This document shows positions 37,776 to 50,245 of a DNA stretch of 64,000 bases, in pieces (position 1 is the first letter of the stretch; each line of letters starts with the position of its first letter). The notes under the pieces are model-generated. The model did not search any database. It had not been told where the DNA came from and saw only the letters and a program-made list of their open reading frames with translations. Position numbers and translations under genes: made by a program. Source of the DNA: Volvox africanus (taxonomy: Eukaryota; Chlorophyta; Chlorophyceae; Chlamydomonadales; Volvocaceae); assembly GCA_030268105.1 (NCBI GenBank), contig BSDZ01000034.1, forward strand, positions 34,414 to 98,413. The letters are read 5' to 3'.

Positions 37776-39232
37776 CTATCGCTAAGCAAATCGTTGAGAT
37801 GTATTACTCAATAAACGACACTAAGGTTTTGTCTAGAGGCAAACGGTTGTGTTGACAGGCCAAAGCCTGTTCTTTGGAGTCTCTCTAAGGAATTCGAAAG
37901 CAATTATGGAAAATGGTTTTAAAATAACTAGTTAGGATGTTAATGGGTCACACAGGGTGGGCTATGGTTATGTAGAGCGACGGAGCATAATCAGGTCTAA
38001 AGGCGAAGGTTTCACAGCTTTCCTTTATCCGGTTGTAACACTGAAGCAAAGTAATTTGAATGGCAATGTAGGGGCGCTTCCGTGTGGCGATAAGAACCCC
38101 GTATTACCATAATCGGTCCGCTGTTCGTGGCTTCGGGCCGTACATTGGAACAACAGATTACGTAGGTTCATCGCAAAGGATTTCTTGAGCTCCTATTGAA
38201 CTGTAATTTCAATTGGTACAATTGAGCTCGCGTAAGCTCAAAGACATCAACACCGCACAAGTGTGTGTTTCACCAATACCGGTTCGGAGGCCCCAAGAGC
38301 GCAAGGTTATCACCTTGTATAGTACTGGTCTTCCCCATAGTAGGGAATCTAAAGTCCTGAAATTCCTTACATAATGCGACCACTGGACTGTGGCCCACGG
38401 TAGCTTGCCGTACACTATCACGTGTCCTGAAATTAATAAAGATGGAGCACGCCGAAGGCCTTCCGGTGCCATCTCCATGATGGGCATGGACGCCCAAGTT
38501 GGGGCACCATAATGTCATAATGCCAACGATTGTTGAACCCTTGTATGAACATACATACACCTTAGTGAGAGCCTGCTGCAGTAAAATGCAATTTGGCTGT
38601 GCAGCGCTGCATGGAGATACAGCTCTCCATGCGGAGTAAAATCCAAACAGTTCTTCCCAAGTTTTCAGAACAAGTCGCCCACAGTGTAACACCTAAAAAG
38701 CACCCCTCTGTTCTGCTTCAGGGGGAGACTGAGACACTCAAAAAGGGTCATCCAGGCATCGCACGATTTACATGTGGTGTCACGGAGAGGCCTGCTGCTT
38801 GCTCGTCCACTCGTGAGCAACTGCGAGGCTCGAACACCATGGTATTGCACATGCCTGCAGCACATGCATGCGCACACACGCATATGCACACACACGCCCA
38901 CAGAGGCACGCATGCCCTCCCCCTTTGTGCTGTCCCAGGCATGTCTAGTTGAGAGTCCCCTGTAAATAAACTGGTCACATGCCATGTCGTCATGGCAGAT
39001 TATGACACCAGCCTAATCACTTGAGAAGGATGTTAAATAGCTCATTAATCAGATCCATTAACAAACACGGTTCACAAGCTCCTATCGGATAGAATCCAAT
39101 GATGAACAGTTGACAACCATCTAGGGTTCAGATCCACTAACAAACACGTTTGACACGCTCCTATTGGTTAGGGTCCACTAATGAATGGCAGATAAGAAAC
39201 TATGCAACTAAAACTATATCAGGTCTATGACA

Positions 39233-40079
39233 GCTAAGTGACTAAATGCTAGGCACAAATACCATGTGTGCAGTTGGGAGTCTCACTGACTATGAATACC
39301 ACTTGATGAAGTCCGACTGCCCACCAGCTGTTTAAACCTCCACAGCCCCTCCCCCTCCACTGCATGAAGCCTTAGGTACGATAAAAAGAACACAGAATAT
39401 CACATAGCTAAGTGACTAAATGCTAGGCACAAATACCATGTGTGCAGTTGGGAGTCTCACTGACTATGAATACCACTTGATGAAGTCCGACTGCCCACCA
39501 GCTGTTTAAACCTCCACAGCCCCTCCCCCTCCACTGCATGAAGCCTTAGGTACGATAAAAGAACACAGAATATCACATAGCTAAGTGACTAAATGTAGGC
39601 ACAAATACCATGTGCAGTTGGGAGTCTCACTGACTATGAATACCACATGAACGACTGCCCACCAGCTCACAGCCCCTCCCCCTCCACTGCATGAAGCCTT
39701 AGTACGATAAAAAGAACACAGAATATCACATAGCTAAGTGACTAAATGCTAGGCACAAATACCATGTGTGCAGTTGGGAGTCTCACTGACTATGAATACC
39801 ACTTGATGAAGTCCGACTGCCCACCAGCTGTTTAAACCTCCACAGCCCCTCCCCCTCCACTGCATGAAGCCTTAGGTACGATAAAAAGAACACAGAATAT
39901 CACATAGCTAAGTGACTAAATGCTAGGCACAAATACCATGTGTGCAGTTGGAGTCTCACTGACTATGAATACCACTTGATGAAGTCCGACTGCCCACCAG
40001 CTGTTTAAACCTCCACAGCCCCTCCCCCTCCACTGCATGAAGCCTTAGGTACGATAAAAAGAACACAGAATACCACATA
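39233..40079. repeat. 174-bp minisatellite, 5 monomers (unit 8)
   Basis: Starts are at 39233, 39407, 39580, 39733 and 39907. The third monomer is 153 bp, with several small losses between 39580 and 39715. Confidence 0.94.
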
Positions 40080-40519
40080 CAAAACTGGGGTGCCCGAAAA
40101 CAAACATGTACATGAGAAAGCTAACCAAACCTGCAAACCCCAGCCTAACATCACGCCTAAGCCGCAGCAGCCACCTGCAAGCCACCACACCGGACATCTC
40201 TCACGAGAGCCCTAACATTCGTAATGTAAAGTGCCGCGCTATTCAGCCAGTCACCGCCCCTTGGTGCTACTACGGCCATGGTCACGGTCACCATCAGGCC
40301 TCAGAGCCTTTAGTTCCGCTCTAGGTGTCTTGAGTCCCTCTTTTCTTAATAACCACGTCACCGTCGATTAAGGGTGCAGTGTTTAACAACGCTAAGCATC
40401 ACGACTTGGCAAACAAAATCGATGGCTCGAGATGACCATCTAGCAATCCGGCTAGCTAGCAAGGAGGGTAGTAGGTACATATCAGTGCGTGCACTTCCTG
40501 CAAAACCGCCCCAGCTCGA

Positions 40520-43120
40520 TCAGAGCCGAATGCCCCCACGCTGAACACACGGCTCTGTGATTCCCTTGGCAGCCCTTAGGAAGGCCGCCAAGAAAGGGCG
40601 CCTCTTGCGGGGCCCCTCAAGCGAGGCGGCCTTGATGGACGCCGTCCCCCAACGATTGGAGCCACAAAGCTCCATCAGCTTGAGCTGCACATAGGAAATT
40701 GCTGGAGCTGCCGCCTGCTCCTTCCCGAAGGCAACAAGTGGATTGTGCTCGAGGCCTAAAGAGGGCAAAGTGTGGGGGGAGAGCGAACGTCTCTGTGCCA
40801 GAAATCAATTAATGTAAGGTGGGCTGCGCTTAGATGTGCAGGCAGACAGCAGGTGGCAAGGCCCACTGCCTGCTGAGTCAGCAGATAGAACAGGATACTT
40901 GGGAGCCAAACCAGTCAGCAGACCTAGACTCAGGGGTGTCTTTTCACAACCCCTCACACAATGACAACCCCTCAATGACAACCATGCACCTAGCTAGCAT
41001 GAGATGGAGCGCGACGTGCACACCACCAGACTTACTTGCTTCACGAATGGCTTCTGCTAGGGTCGGCTCAAGCGTCTTGGTAAACGCCTGAACCTCCGCC
41101 CAGGACGACCAATGCTGCTCCCCCGCCCAGGACCGGCAGTCCTGCAGACCCCAGTTCCGTGCCTCAGGGGGCAGACGCCGCTCTGGGGTTTTCGGGTGCG
41201 GTTTTGGTGGCTGCGTGAGCTCCAGGGGTTGGTACAACTCCTGGGGTTGCTGCGCAGCCTTGTTGATGAAAATGGAAGCGGCACCAGCATCTGCGACTTC
41301 GACTGCAGAAGGCGGACTCGTGGCGCCCATAGCAGGACAGCTGGCGGCAGGGATGATGGCAAATTTGGCAGTGATGCTGCTGCCCTGCAGGTCTGTAGAG
41401 GCCCGGAAAGGCCCCCCTTCCTGGCCTCCATCATGGCGGCCCCCGACCTCAGCTTCTCGAGTTGCGAAATCAAATCTGACACCTGCAGATAAAAGAGCGA
41501 ACATCCAGCAGTTGTCGGGTTTTGTATACATAAGACTATGTTGCTTCGATGACTTCTTGCCCACGCACCTGGACTTGGAAGCCCTCGAAGCCCTCAGCTT
41601 CGGTGGTCTCGTCCAACCTGTATGGAAAAGGCATGGGTGGGGTTGCAGGTGTAAGCAAGAGATCCCAGCATTGTGGGTTTCGGGTAAACAGGAAGTCGCA
41701 CATCCGAAACACGTACGCCTTCATGCATTTGCCGCCACGTACTCAGACCGCCACGCACTACCACGTCACTCCGCCGTACACCTAGTTATACACTGCACCT
41801 ACCGCTGATATGCTAGCTCAATGGCCGCCGCTGCTCCCGCCAACCCCGACGGGGCCATCACGCCACCCGCGCATTGCTGCACGTTGTTCTCCTCACTCTC
41901 CAGCTGCGGCTCCTGCTGGCAGAGAACGAGACACACAAAAAAGCTTTTCATCAGTTAGTGCACCGTTTACGTGCGTAGACATGGAACATCTGCATCACGG
42001 AAAGCATCTTGATGTGTTTCCGAGGGGGTATTGGACGTCCAAACACAAGCGCATGTACACAAATTAGTTTCGGCGACATCTGAACGACGACAAAATAACG
42101 ACATGTATGATGAGCCACCCCCCACCCTCGGGCAACTCCCTCCGTCCGTCTCCCTCCCTCGGAAACCATGTTCCCCATTCGCCTCCCCTGAGAAGCGCTT
42201 TCCTGCAGGCACTTTGCAACCAACACAGTGCAGCACAAGCCGCGCACTGGTATGAGAAAGGCGACCTCCTCCCCGGAACCCCCTCAGGCGTCAGGTCTGA
42301 CCCACCACCTGCTGCGCTGCTGGAACTGGCTGGGCTTCCAGTTGGGCTCCGGCCTGGTGAAGATTCTCGGGCGCGCCCTTCTGTTGTGCGCACGCAAAAG
42401 ACGGGGGGTCGACACGTTGGTCGATAGTCAGCAAGCGGTGCGGGTCGGCGCATGGCCCAATCACATCGAGCGACTGTCAGACAAGCGACCCCCAAGGCAT
42501 CTCAACACCCATCACCACTGCTGGAGCAAACTCCTGATCAGCTCAAACTCACCCAGGATAGCAGGACCTTAAGCAGAGTCCCCTTCTCAGCTATTTGCAG
42601 GCGCCGCGCGGACAACCGCTCCTGCAACGTCAAGGATTCTTCGCCCTCGAGCTTCCCGAACCGCTGAAGAGGCTGCGACAGAAAAGAAGGGAAGGGATGG
42701 ATGTCACGGAATGACCGAAAAAAGACGGAATCGAAGAAAACATAAACGACGACGAAAGGCAGGCTTGATGGGAGTTGGCCTTACTTAGAACTGAACATCA
42801 GGAAAGACAGCAACACGAATTCACCTTTTCTGTCGGAATCCACTTGCGGCTTAAACTTCTAAACACTTCAAAGTTGACGACAGAGTGACGACCACTCCAC
42901 CTGCAGGCTGCTCTACAGCTTTGCCATTTAGGCAGCTGCTGTTGCTCATAACGCTGTCATTATCGTTAGCGGTGCTGTTGGTGTCCGAGATTGTGTCGAT
43001 CCTCTCATAAGCACGATCCTTAGGCTTGAAGCCCAGTTTCACCAACAGCGAGATCATGGCTGACGCCTGGACAGCCGGGTCGTGGTCAAGGAGCCGGTAA
43101 TCGAAGCGTCCAATGAAGCA
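40520..43120 (-). pseudogene. Gene copy 8, first core exon rearranged
   Basis: Exons by position: 43120–42825, 42672–42553, 42380–42309, 41915–41803, 41617–41569, 41482–41036 and 40755–40520. In the first exon, about 30 bases near 42851–42885 are replaced by sequence not found in other units, so the frame reaches a stop (…LKCLEV) instead of continuing through the usual LRELMKKFSRKW segment. One C is missing in the sixth exon (41402–41404). The adjoining intron polypyrimidine region near 42685–42700 is also altered. Either this is a local rearrangement in this copy or a misassembled patch. Confidence 0.55.
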
Positions 43121-44577
43121 CTATCGCTAAGCAAATCGTTGAGATGTATTACTCAATAAACGACACTAAGGTTTTGTCTAGAGGCAAACGGTTGTGTTGA
43201 CAGGCCAAAGCCTGTTCTTTGGAGTCTCTCTAAGGAATTCGAAAGCAATTATGGAAAATGGTTTTAAAATAACTAGTTAGGATGTTAATGGGTCACACAG
43301 GGTGGGCTATGGTTATGTAGAGCGACGGAGCATAATCAGGTCTAAAGGCGAAGGTTTCACAGCTTTCCTTTATCCGGTTGTAACACTGAAGCAAAGTAAT
43401 TTGAATGGCAATGTAGGGGCGCTTCCGTGTGGCGATAAGAACCCCGTATTACCATAATCGGTCCGCTGTTCGTGGCTTCGGGCCGTACATTGGAACAACA
43501 GATTACGTAGGTTCATCGCAAAGGATTTCTTGAGCTCCTATTGAACTGTAATTTCAATTGGTACAATTGAGCTCGCGTAAGCTCAAAGACATCAACACCG
43601 CACAAGTGTGTGTTTCACCAATACCGGTTCGGAGGCCCCAAGAGCGCAAGGTTATCACCTTGTATAGTACTGGTCTTCCCCATAGTAGGGAATCTAAAGT
43701 CCTGAAATTCCTTACATAATGCGACCACTGGACTGTGGCCCACGGTAGCTTGCCGTACACTATCACGTGTCCTGAAATTAATAAAGATGGAGCACGCCGA
43801 AGGCCTTCCGGTGCCATCTCCATGATGGGCATGGACGCCCAAGTTGGGGCACCATAATGTCATAATGCCAACGATTGTTGAACCCTTGTATGAACATACA
43901 TACACCTTAGTGAGAGCCTGCTGCAGTAAAATGCAATTTGGCTGTGCAGCGCTGCATGGAGATACAGCTCTCCATGCGGAGTAAAATCCAAACAGTTCTT
44001 CCCAAGTTTTCAGAACAAGTCGCCCACAGTGTAACACCTAAAAAGCACCCCTCTGTTCTGCTTCAGGGGGAGACTGAGACACTCAAAAAGGGTCATCCAG
44101 GCATCGCACGATTTACATGTGGTGTCACGGAGAGGCCTGCTGCTTGCTCGTCCACTCGTGAGCAACTGCGAGGCTCGAACACCATGGTATTGCACATGCC
44201 TGCAGCACATGCATGCGCACACACGCATATGCACACACACGCCCACAGAGGCACGCATGCCCTCCCCCTTTGTGCTGTCCCAGGCATGTCTAGTTGAGAG
44301 TCCCCTGTAAATAAACTGGTCACATGCCATGTCGTCATGGCAGATTATGACACCAGCCTAATCACTTGAGAAGGATGTTAAATAGCTCATTAATCAGATC
44401 CATTAACAAACACGGTTCACAAGCTCCTATCGGATAGAATCCAATGATGAACAGTTGACAACCATCTAGGGTTCAGATCCACTAACAAACACGTTTGACA
44501 CGCTCCTATTGGTTAGGGTCCACTAATGAATGGCAGATAAGAAACTATGCAACTAAAACTATATCAGGTCTATGACA

Positions 44578-44770
44578 GCTAAGTGACTAAATGCTAGGCA
44601 CAAAGATCACAAATACCATGTGACTGCCACCAGCTGGGAGTCTCCACTGGACTATGAATACCACTTGATAAGTCCGACTGGACCACATGAGGTTTTTAAA
44701 CCTCCACAGCCCCTCCCCCTCCACTGCATGAAGCCTTAGGTACGATAAAAAGAACACAGAATACCACATA
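44578..44770. repeat. 174-bp minisatellite reduced to one degenerate monomer (unit 9)
   Basis: Only one monomer-like stretch remains, 193 bp long with several small insertions and substitutions. Its right end has the terminal-type AATACCAC marker, as expected if all internal monomers were lost. Disturbance continues into the flank to about 44898. Confidence 0.85.
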
Positions 44771-45220
44771 CAAAACTGGGGGTGCCACGAAAACAAAAAT
44801 TTACATGAGAAGTAACCAAACCTGCAAACCCCAGCCCTAACATCACGCCGAAGCCGCAGCAAGGCAGCCACTGGCCAAGCCACCACACCGGACAACATCT
44901 CTCACGAGAGCCCTAACATTCGTAATGTAAAGTGCCGCGCTATTCAGCCAGTCACCGCCCCTTGGTGCTACTACGGCCATGGTCACGGTCACCATCAGGC
45001 CTCAGAGCCTTTAGTTCCGCTCTAGGTGTCTTGAGTCCCTCTTTTCTTAATAACCACGTCACCGTCGATTAAGGGTGCAGTGTTTAACAACGCTAAGCAT
45101 CACGACTTGGCAAACAAAATCGATGGCTCGAGATGACCATCTAGCAATCCGGCTAGCTAGCAAGGAGGGTAGTAGGTACATATCAGTGCGTGCACTTCCT
45201 GCAAAACCGCCCCAGCTCGA

Positions 45221-47824
45221 TCAGAGCCGAATGCCCCCACGCTGAACACACGGCTCTGTGATTCCCTTGGCAGCCCTTAGGAAGGCCGCCAAGAAAGGGC
45301 GCCTCTTGCGGGGCCCCTCAAGCGAGGCGGCCTTGATGGACGCCGTCCCCCAACGATTGGAGCCACAAAGCTCCATCAGCTTGAGCTGCACATAGGAAAT
45401 TGCTGGAGCTGCCGCCTGCTCCTTCCCGAAGGCAACAAGTGGATTGTGCTCGAGGCCTAAAGAGGGCAAAGTGTGTGGGGGGAGAGCGAACGTCTCTGTG
45501 CCAGAAATCAATTAATGTAAGGTGGGCTGCGCTTAGATGTGCAGGCAGACAGCAGGTGGCAAGGCCCACTGCCTGCTGAGTCAGCAGATAGAACAGGATA
45601 CTTGGGAGCCAAACCAGTCAGCAGACCTAGACTCAGGGGTGTCTTTTCACAACCCCTCACACAATGACAACCCCTCAATGACAACCATGCACCTAGCTAG
45701 CATGAGATGGAGCGCGACGTGCACACCACCAGACTTACTTGCTTCACGAATGGCTTCTGCTAGGGTCGGCTCAAGCGTCTTGGTAAACGCCTGAACCTCC
45801 GCCCAGGACGACCAATGCTGCTCCCCGCCCAGGACCGGCAGTCCTGCAGACCCCAGTTCCGTGCCTCAGGGGGCAGACGCCGCTCTGGGGTTTTCGGGTG
45901 CGGTTTTGGTGGCTGCGTGAGCTCCAGGGGTTGGTACAACTCCTGGGGTTGCTGCGCAGCCTTGTTGATGAAAATGGAAGCGGCACCAGCATCTGCGACT
46001 TCGACTGCAGAAGGCGGACTCGTGGCGCCCATAGCAGGACAGCTGGCGGCAGGGATGATGGCAAATTTGGCAGTGATGCTGCTGCCCTGCAGGTCTGTAG
46101 AGGCCCCGGAAAGGCCCCCCTTCCTGGCCTCCATCATGGCGGCCCCCGACCTCAGCTTCTCGAGTTGCGAAATCAAATCTGACACCTGCAGATAAAAGAG
46201 CGAACATCCAGCAGTTGTCGGGTTTTGTATACATAAGACTATGTTGCTTCGATGACTTCTTGCCCACGCACCTGGACTTGGAAGCCCTCGAAGCCCTCAG
46301 CTTCGGTGGTCTCGTCCAACCTGTATGGAAAAGGCATGGGTGGGGTTGCAGGTGTAAGCAAGAGATCCCAGCATTGTGGGTTTCGGGTAAACAGGAAGTC
46401 GCACATCCGAAACACGTACGCCTTCATGCATTTGCCGCCACGTACTCAGACCGCCACGCACTACCACGTCACTCCGCCGTACACCTAGTTATACACTGCA
46501 CCTACCGCTGATATGCTAGCTCAATGGCCGCCGCTGCTCCCGCCAACCCCGACGGGGCCATCACGCCACCCGCGCATTGCTGCACGTTGTTCTCCTCACT
46601 CTCCAGCTGCGGCTCCTGCTGGCAGAGAACGAGACACACAAAAAAGCTTTTCATCAGTTAGTGCACCGTTTACGTGCGTAGACATGGAACATCTGCATCA
46701 CGGAAAGCATCTTGATGTGTTTCCGAGGGGGTATTGGACGTCCAAACACAAGCGCATGTACACAAATTAGTTTCGGCGACATCTGAACGACGACAAAATA
46801 ACGACATGTATGATGAGCCCACCCCCGTGTCACCCTCGGGCAACTCCCTCCGTCCGTCTCCCCTCCCCTCGGAAACCATGTTCCCCATTCGCCTCCCCTG
46901 AGAAGCGCTTTCCTGCAGGCACTTTGCAACCAACACAGTGCAGCACAAGCCGCGCACTGGTATGAGAAAGGCGACCTCCTCCCGGAACCCCCTCAGGCGT
47001 CAGGTCTGACCCACCACCTGCTGCGCTGCTGGAACTGGCTGGGCTTCCAGTTGGGCTCCGGCCTGGTGAAGATTCTCGGGCGCGCCCTTCTGTTGTGCGC
47101 ACGCAAAAGACGGGGGGTCGACACGTTGGTCGATAGTCAGCAAGCGGTGCGGGTCGGCGCATGGCCCAATCACATCGAGCGACTGTCAGACAAGCGACCC
47201 CCAAGGCATCTCAACACCCATCACCACTGCTGGAGCAAACTCCTGATCAGCTCAAACTCACCCAGGATAGCAGGACCTTAAGCAGAGTCCCCTTCTCAGC
47301 TATTTGCAGGCGCCGCGCGGACAACCGCTCCTGCAACGTCAAGGATTCTTCGCCCTCGAGCTTCCCGAACCGCTGAAGAGGCTGCGACAGAAAAGGTGGA
47401 AGGGATGGGATGTCACGGAATGACCGAAAAAAGACGGAATCGAAGAAAACATAAACGACGACGAAAGGCAGGCTTGATGGGAGTTGGCCTTACTTAGAAC
47501 TGAACATCAGGAAAGACAGCAACACGAATTCACCTTTTCTGTCGGAATCCACTTGCGGCTAAACTTCTTCATTAGTTCACGCAAAGGAGTGACGACCACT
47601 CCACCTGCAGGCTGCTCTACAGCTTTGCCATTTAGGCAGCTGCTGTTGCTCATAACGCTGTCATTATCGTTAGCGGTGCTGTTGGTGTCCGAGATTGTGT
47701 CGATCCTCTCATAAGCACGATCCTTAGGCTTGAAGCCCAGTTTCACCAACAGCGAGATCATGGCTGACGCCTGGACAGCCGGGTCGTGGTCAAGGAGCCG
47801 GTAATCGAAGCGTCCAATGAAGCA
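45221..47824 (-). CDS. Gene copy 9 (one frameshift as assembled)
   Basis: Exons: 47824–47534, 47381–47262, 47089–47018, 46618–46506, 46320–46272, 46185–45739 and 45456–45221. The sixth exon lacks one C in the run at 45822–45826. An extra G lies in the last intron (near 45476) and a C is missing before the third exon's donor region (near 46981). The remaining exons match copy 1. Confidence 0.58.
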
Positions 47825-49281
47825 CTATCGCTAAGCAAATCGTTGAGATGTATTACTCAATAAACGACACTAAGGTTTTGTCTAGAGGCAAACGGTTGTG
47901 TTGACAGGCCAAAGCCTGTTCTTTGGAGTCTCTCTAAGGAATTCGAAAGCAATTATGGAAAATGGTTTTAAAATAACTAGTTAGGATGTTAATGGGTCAC
48001 ACAGGGTGGGCTATGGTTATGTAGAGCGACGGAGCATAATCAGGTCTAAAGGCGAAGGTTTCACAGCTTTCCTTTATCCGGTTGTAACACTGAAGCAAAG
48101 TAATTTGAATGGCAATGTAGGGGCGCTTCCGTGTGGCGATAAGAACCCCGTATTACCATAATCGGTCCGCTGTTCGTGGCTTCGGGCCGTACATTGGAAC
48201 AACAGATTACGTAGGTTCATCGCAAAGGATTTCTTGAGCTCCTATTGAACTGTAATTTCAATTGGTACAATTGAGCTCGCGTAAGCTCAAAGACATCAAC
48301 ACCGCACAAGTGTGTGTTTCACCAATACCGGTTCGGAGGCCCCAAGAGCGCAAGGTTATCACCTTGTATAGTACTGGTCTTCCCCATAGTAGGGAATCTA
48401 AAGTCCTGAAATTCCTTACATAATGCGACCACTGGACTGTGGCCCACGGTAGCTTGCCGTACACTATCACGTGTCCTGAAATTAATAAAGATGGAGCACG
48501 CCGAAGGCCTTCCGGTGCCATCTCCATGATGGGCATGGACGCCCAAGTTGGGGCACCATAATGTCATAATGCCAACGATTGTTGAACCCTTGTATGAACA
48601 TACATACACCTTAGTGAGAGCCTGCTGCAGTAAAATGCAATTTGGCTGTGCAGCGCTGCATGGAGATACAGCTCTCCATGCGGAGTAAAATCCAAACAGT
48701 TCTTCCCAAGTTTTCAGAACAAGTCGCCCACAGTGTAACACCTAAAAAGCACCCCTCTGTTCTGCTTCAGGGGGAGACTGAGACACTCAAAAAGGGTCAT
48801 CCAGGCATCGCACGATTTACATGTGGTGTCACGGAGAGGCCTGCTGCTTGCTCGTCCACTCGTGAGCAACTGCGAGGCTCGAACACCATGGTATTGCACA
48901 TGCCTGCAGCACATGCATGCGCACACACGCATATGCACACACACGCCCACAGAGGCACGCATGCCCTCCCCCTTTGTGCTGTCCCAGGCATGTCTAGTTG
49001 AGAGTCCCCTGTAAATAAACTGGTCACATGCCATGTCGTCATGGCAGATTATGACACCAGCCTAATCACTTGAGAAGGATGTTAAATAGCTCATTAATCA
49101 GATCCATTAACAAACACGGTTCACAAGCTCCTATCGGATAGAATCCAATGATGAACAGTTGACAACCATCTAGGGTTCAGATCCACTAACAAACACGTTT
49201 GACACGCTCCTATTGGTTAGGGTCCACTAATGAATGGCAGATAAGAAACTATGCAACTAAAACTATATCAGGTCTATGACA

Positions 49282-49803
49282 GCTAAGTGACTAAATGCTA
49301 GGCACAAATACCATGTGTGCAGTTGGGAGTCTCACTGACTATGAATACCACTTGATGAAGTCCGACTGCCCACCAGCTGTTTAAACCTCCACAGCCCCTC
49401 CCCCTCCACTGCATGAAGCCTTAGGTACGATAAAAAGAACACAGAATATCACATAGCTAAGTGACTAAATGCTAGGCACAAATACCATGTGTGCAGTTGG
49501 GAGTCTCACTGACTATGAATACCACTTGATGAAGTCCGACTGCCCACCAGCTGTTTAAACCTCCACAGCCCCTCCCCCTCCACTGCATGAAGCCTTAGGT
49601 ACGATAAAAAGAACACAGAATATCACATAGCTAAGTGACTAAATGCTAGGCACAAATACCATGTGTGCAGTTGGGAGTCTCACTGACTATGAATACCACT
49701 TGATGAAGTCCGACTGCCCACCAGCTGTTTAAACCTCCACAGCCCCTCCCCCTCCACTGCATGAAGCCTTAGGTACGATAAAAAGAACACAGAATACCAC
49801 ATA
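49282..49803. repeat. 174-bp minisatellite, 3 monomers (unit 10)
   Basis: 522 bp, three full monomers; the last has the terminal marker. One extra A follows at about 49808. Confidence 0.96.
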
Positions 49804-50245
49804 CAAAAACTGGGGGTGCCCGAAAACAAACATGTACATGAGAAAGCTAACCAAACCTGCAAACCCCAGCCTAACATCACGCCTAAGCCGCAGCAGCCAC
49901 CTGCAAGCCACCACACCGGACATCTCTCACGAGAGCCCTAACATTCGTAATGTAAAGTGCCGCGCTATTCAGCCAGTCACCGCCCCTTGGTGCTACTACG
50001 GCCATGGTCACGGTCACCATCAGGCCTCAGAGCCTTTAGTTCCGCTCTAGGTGTCTTGAGTCCCTCTTTTCTTAATAACCACGTCACCGTCGATTAAGGG
50101 TGCAGTGTTTAACAACGCTAAGCATCACGACTTGGCAAACAAAATCGATGGCTCGAGATGACCATCTAGCAATCCGGCTAGCTAGCAAGGAGGGTAGTAG
50201 GTACATATCAGTGCGTGCACTTCCTGCAAAACCGCCCCAGCTCGA

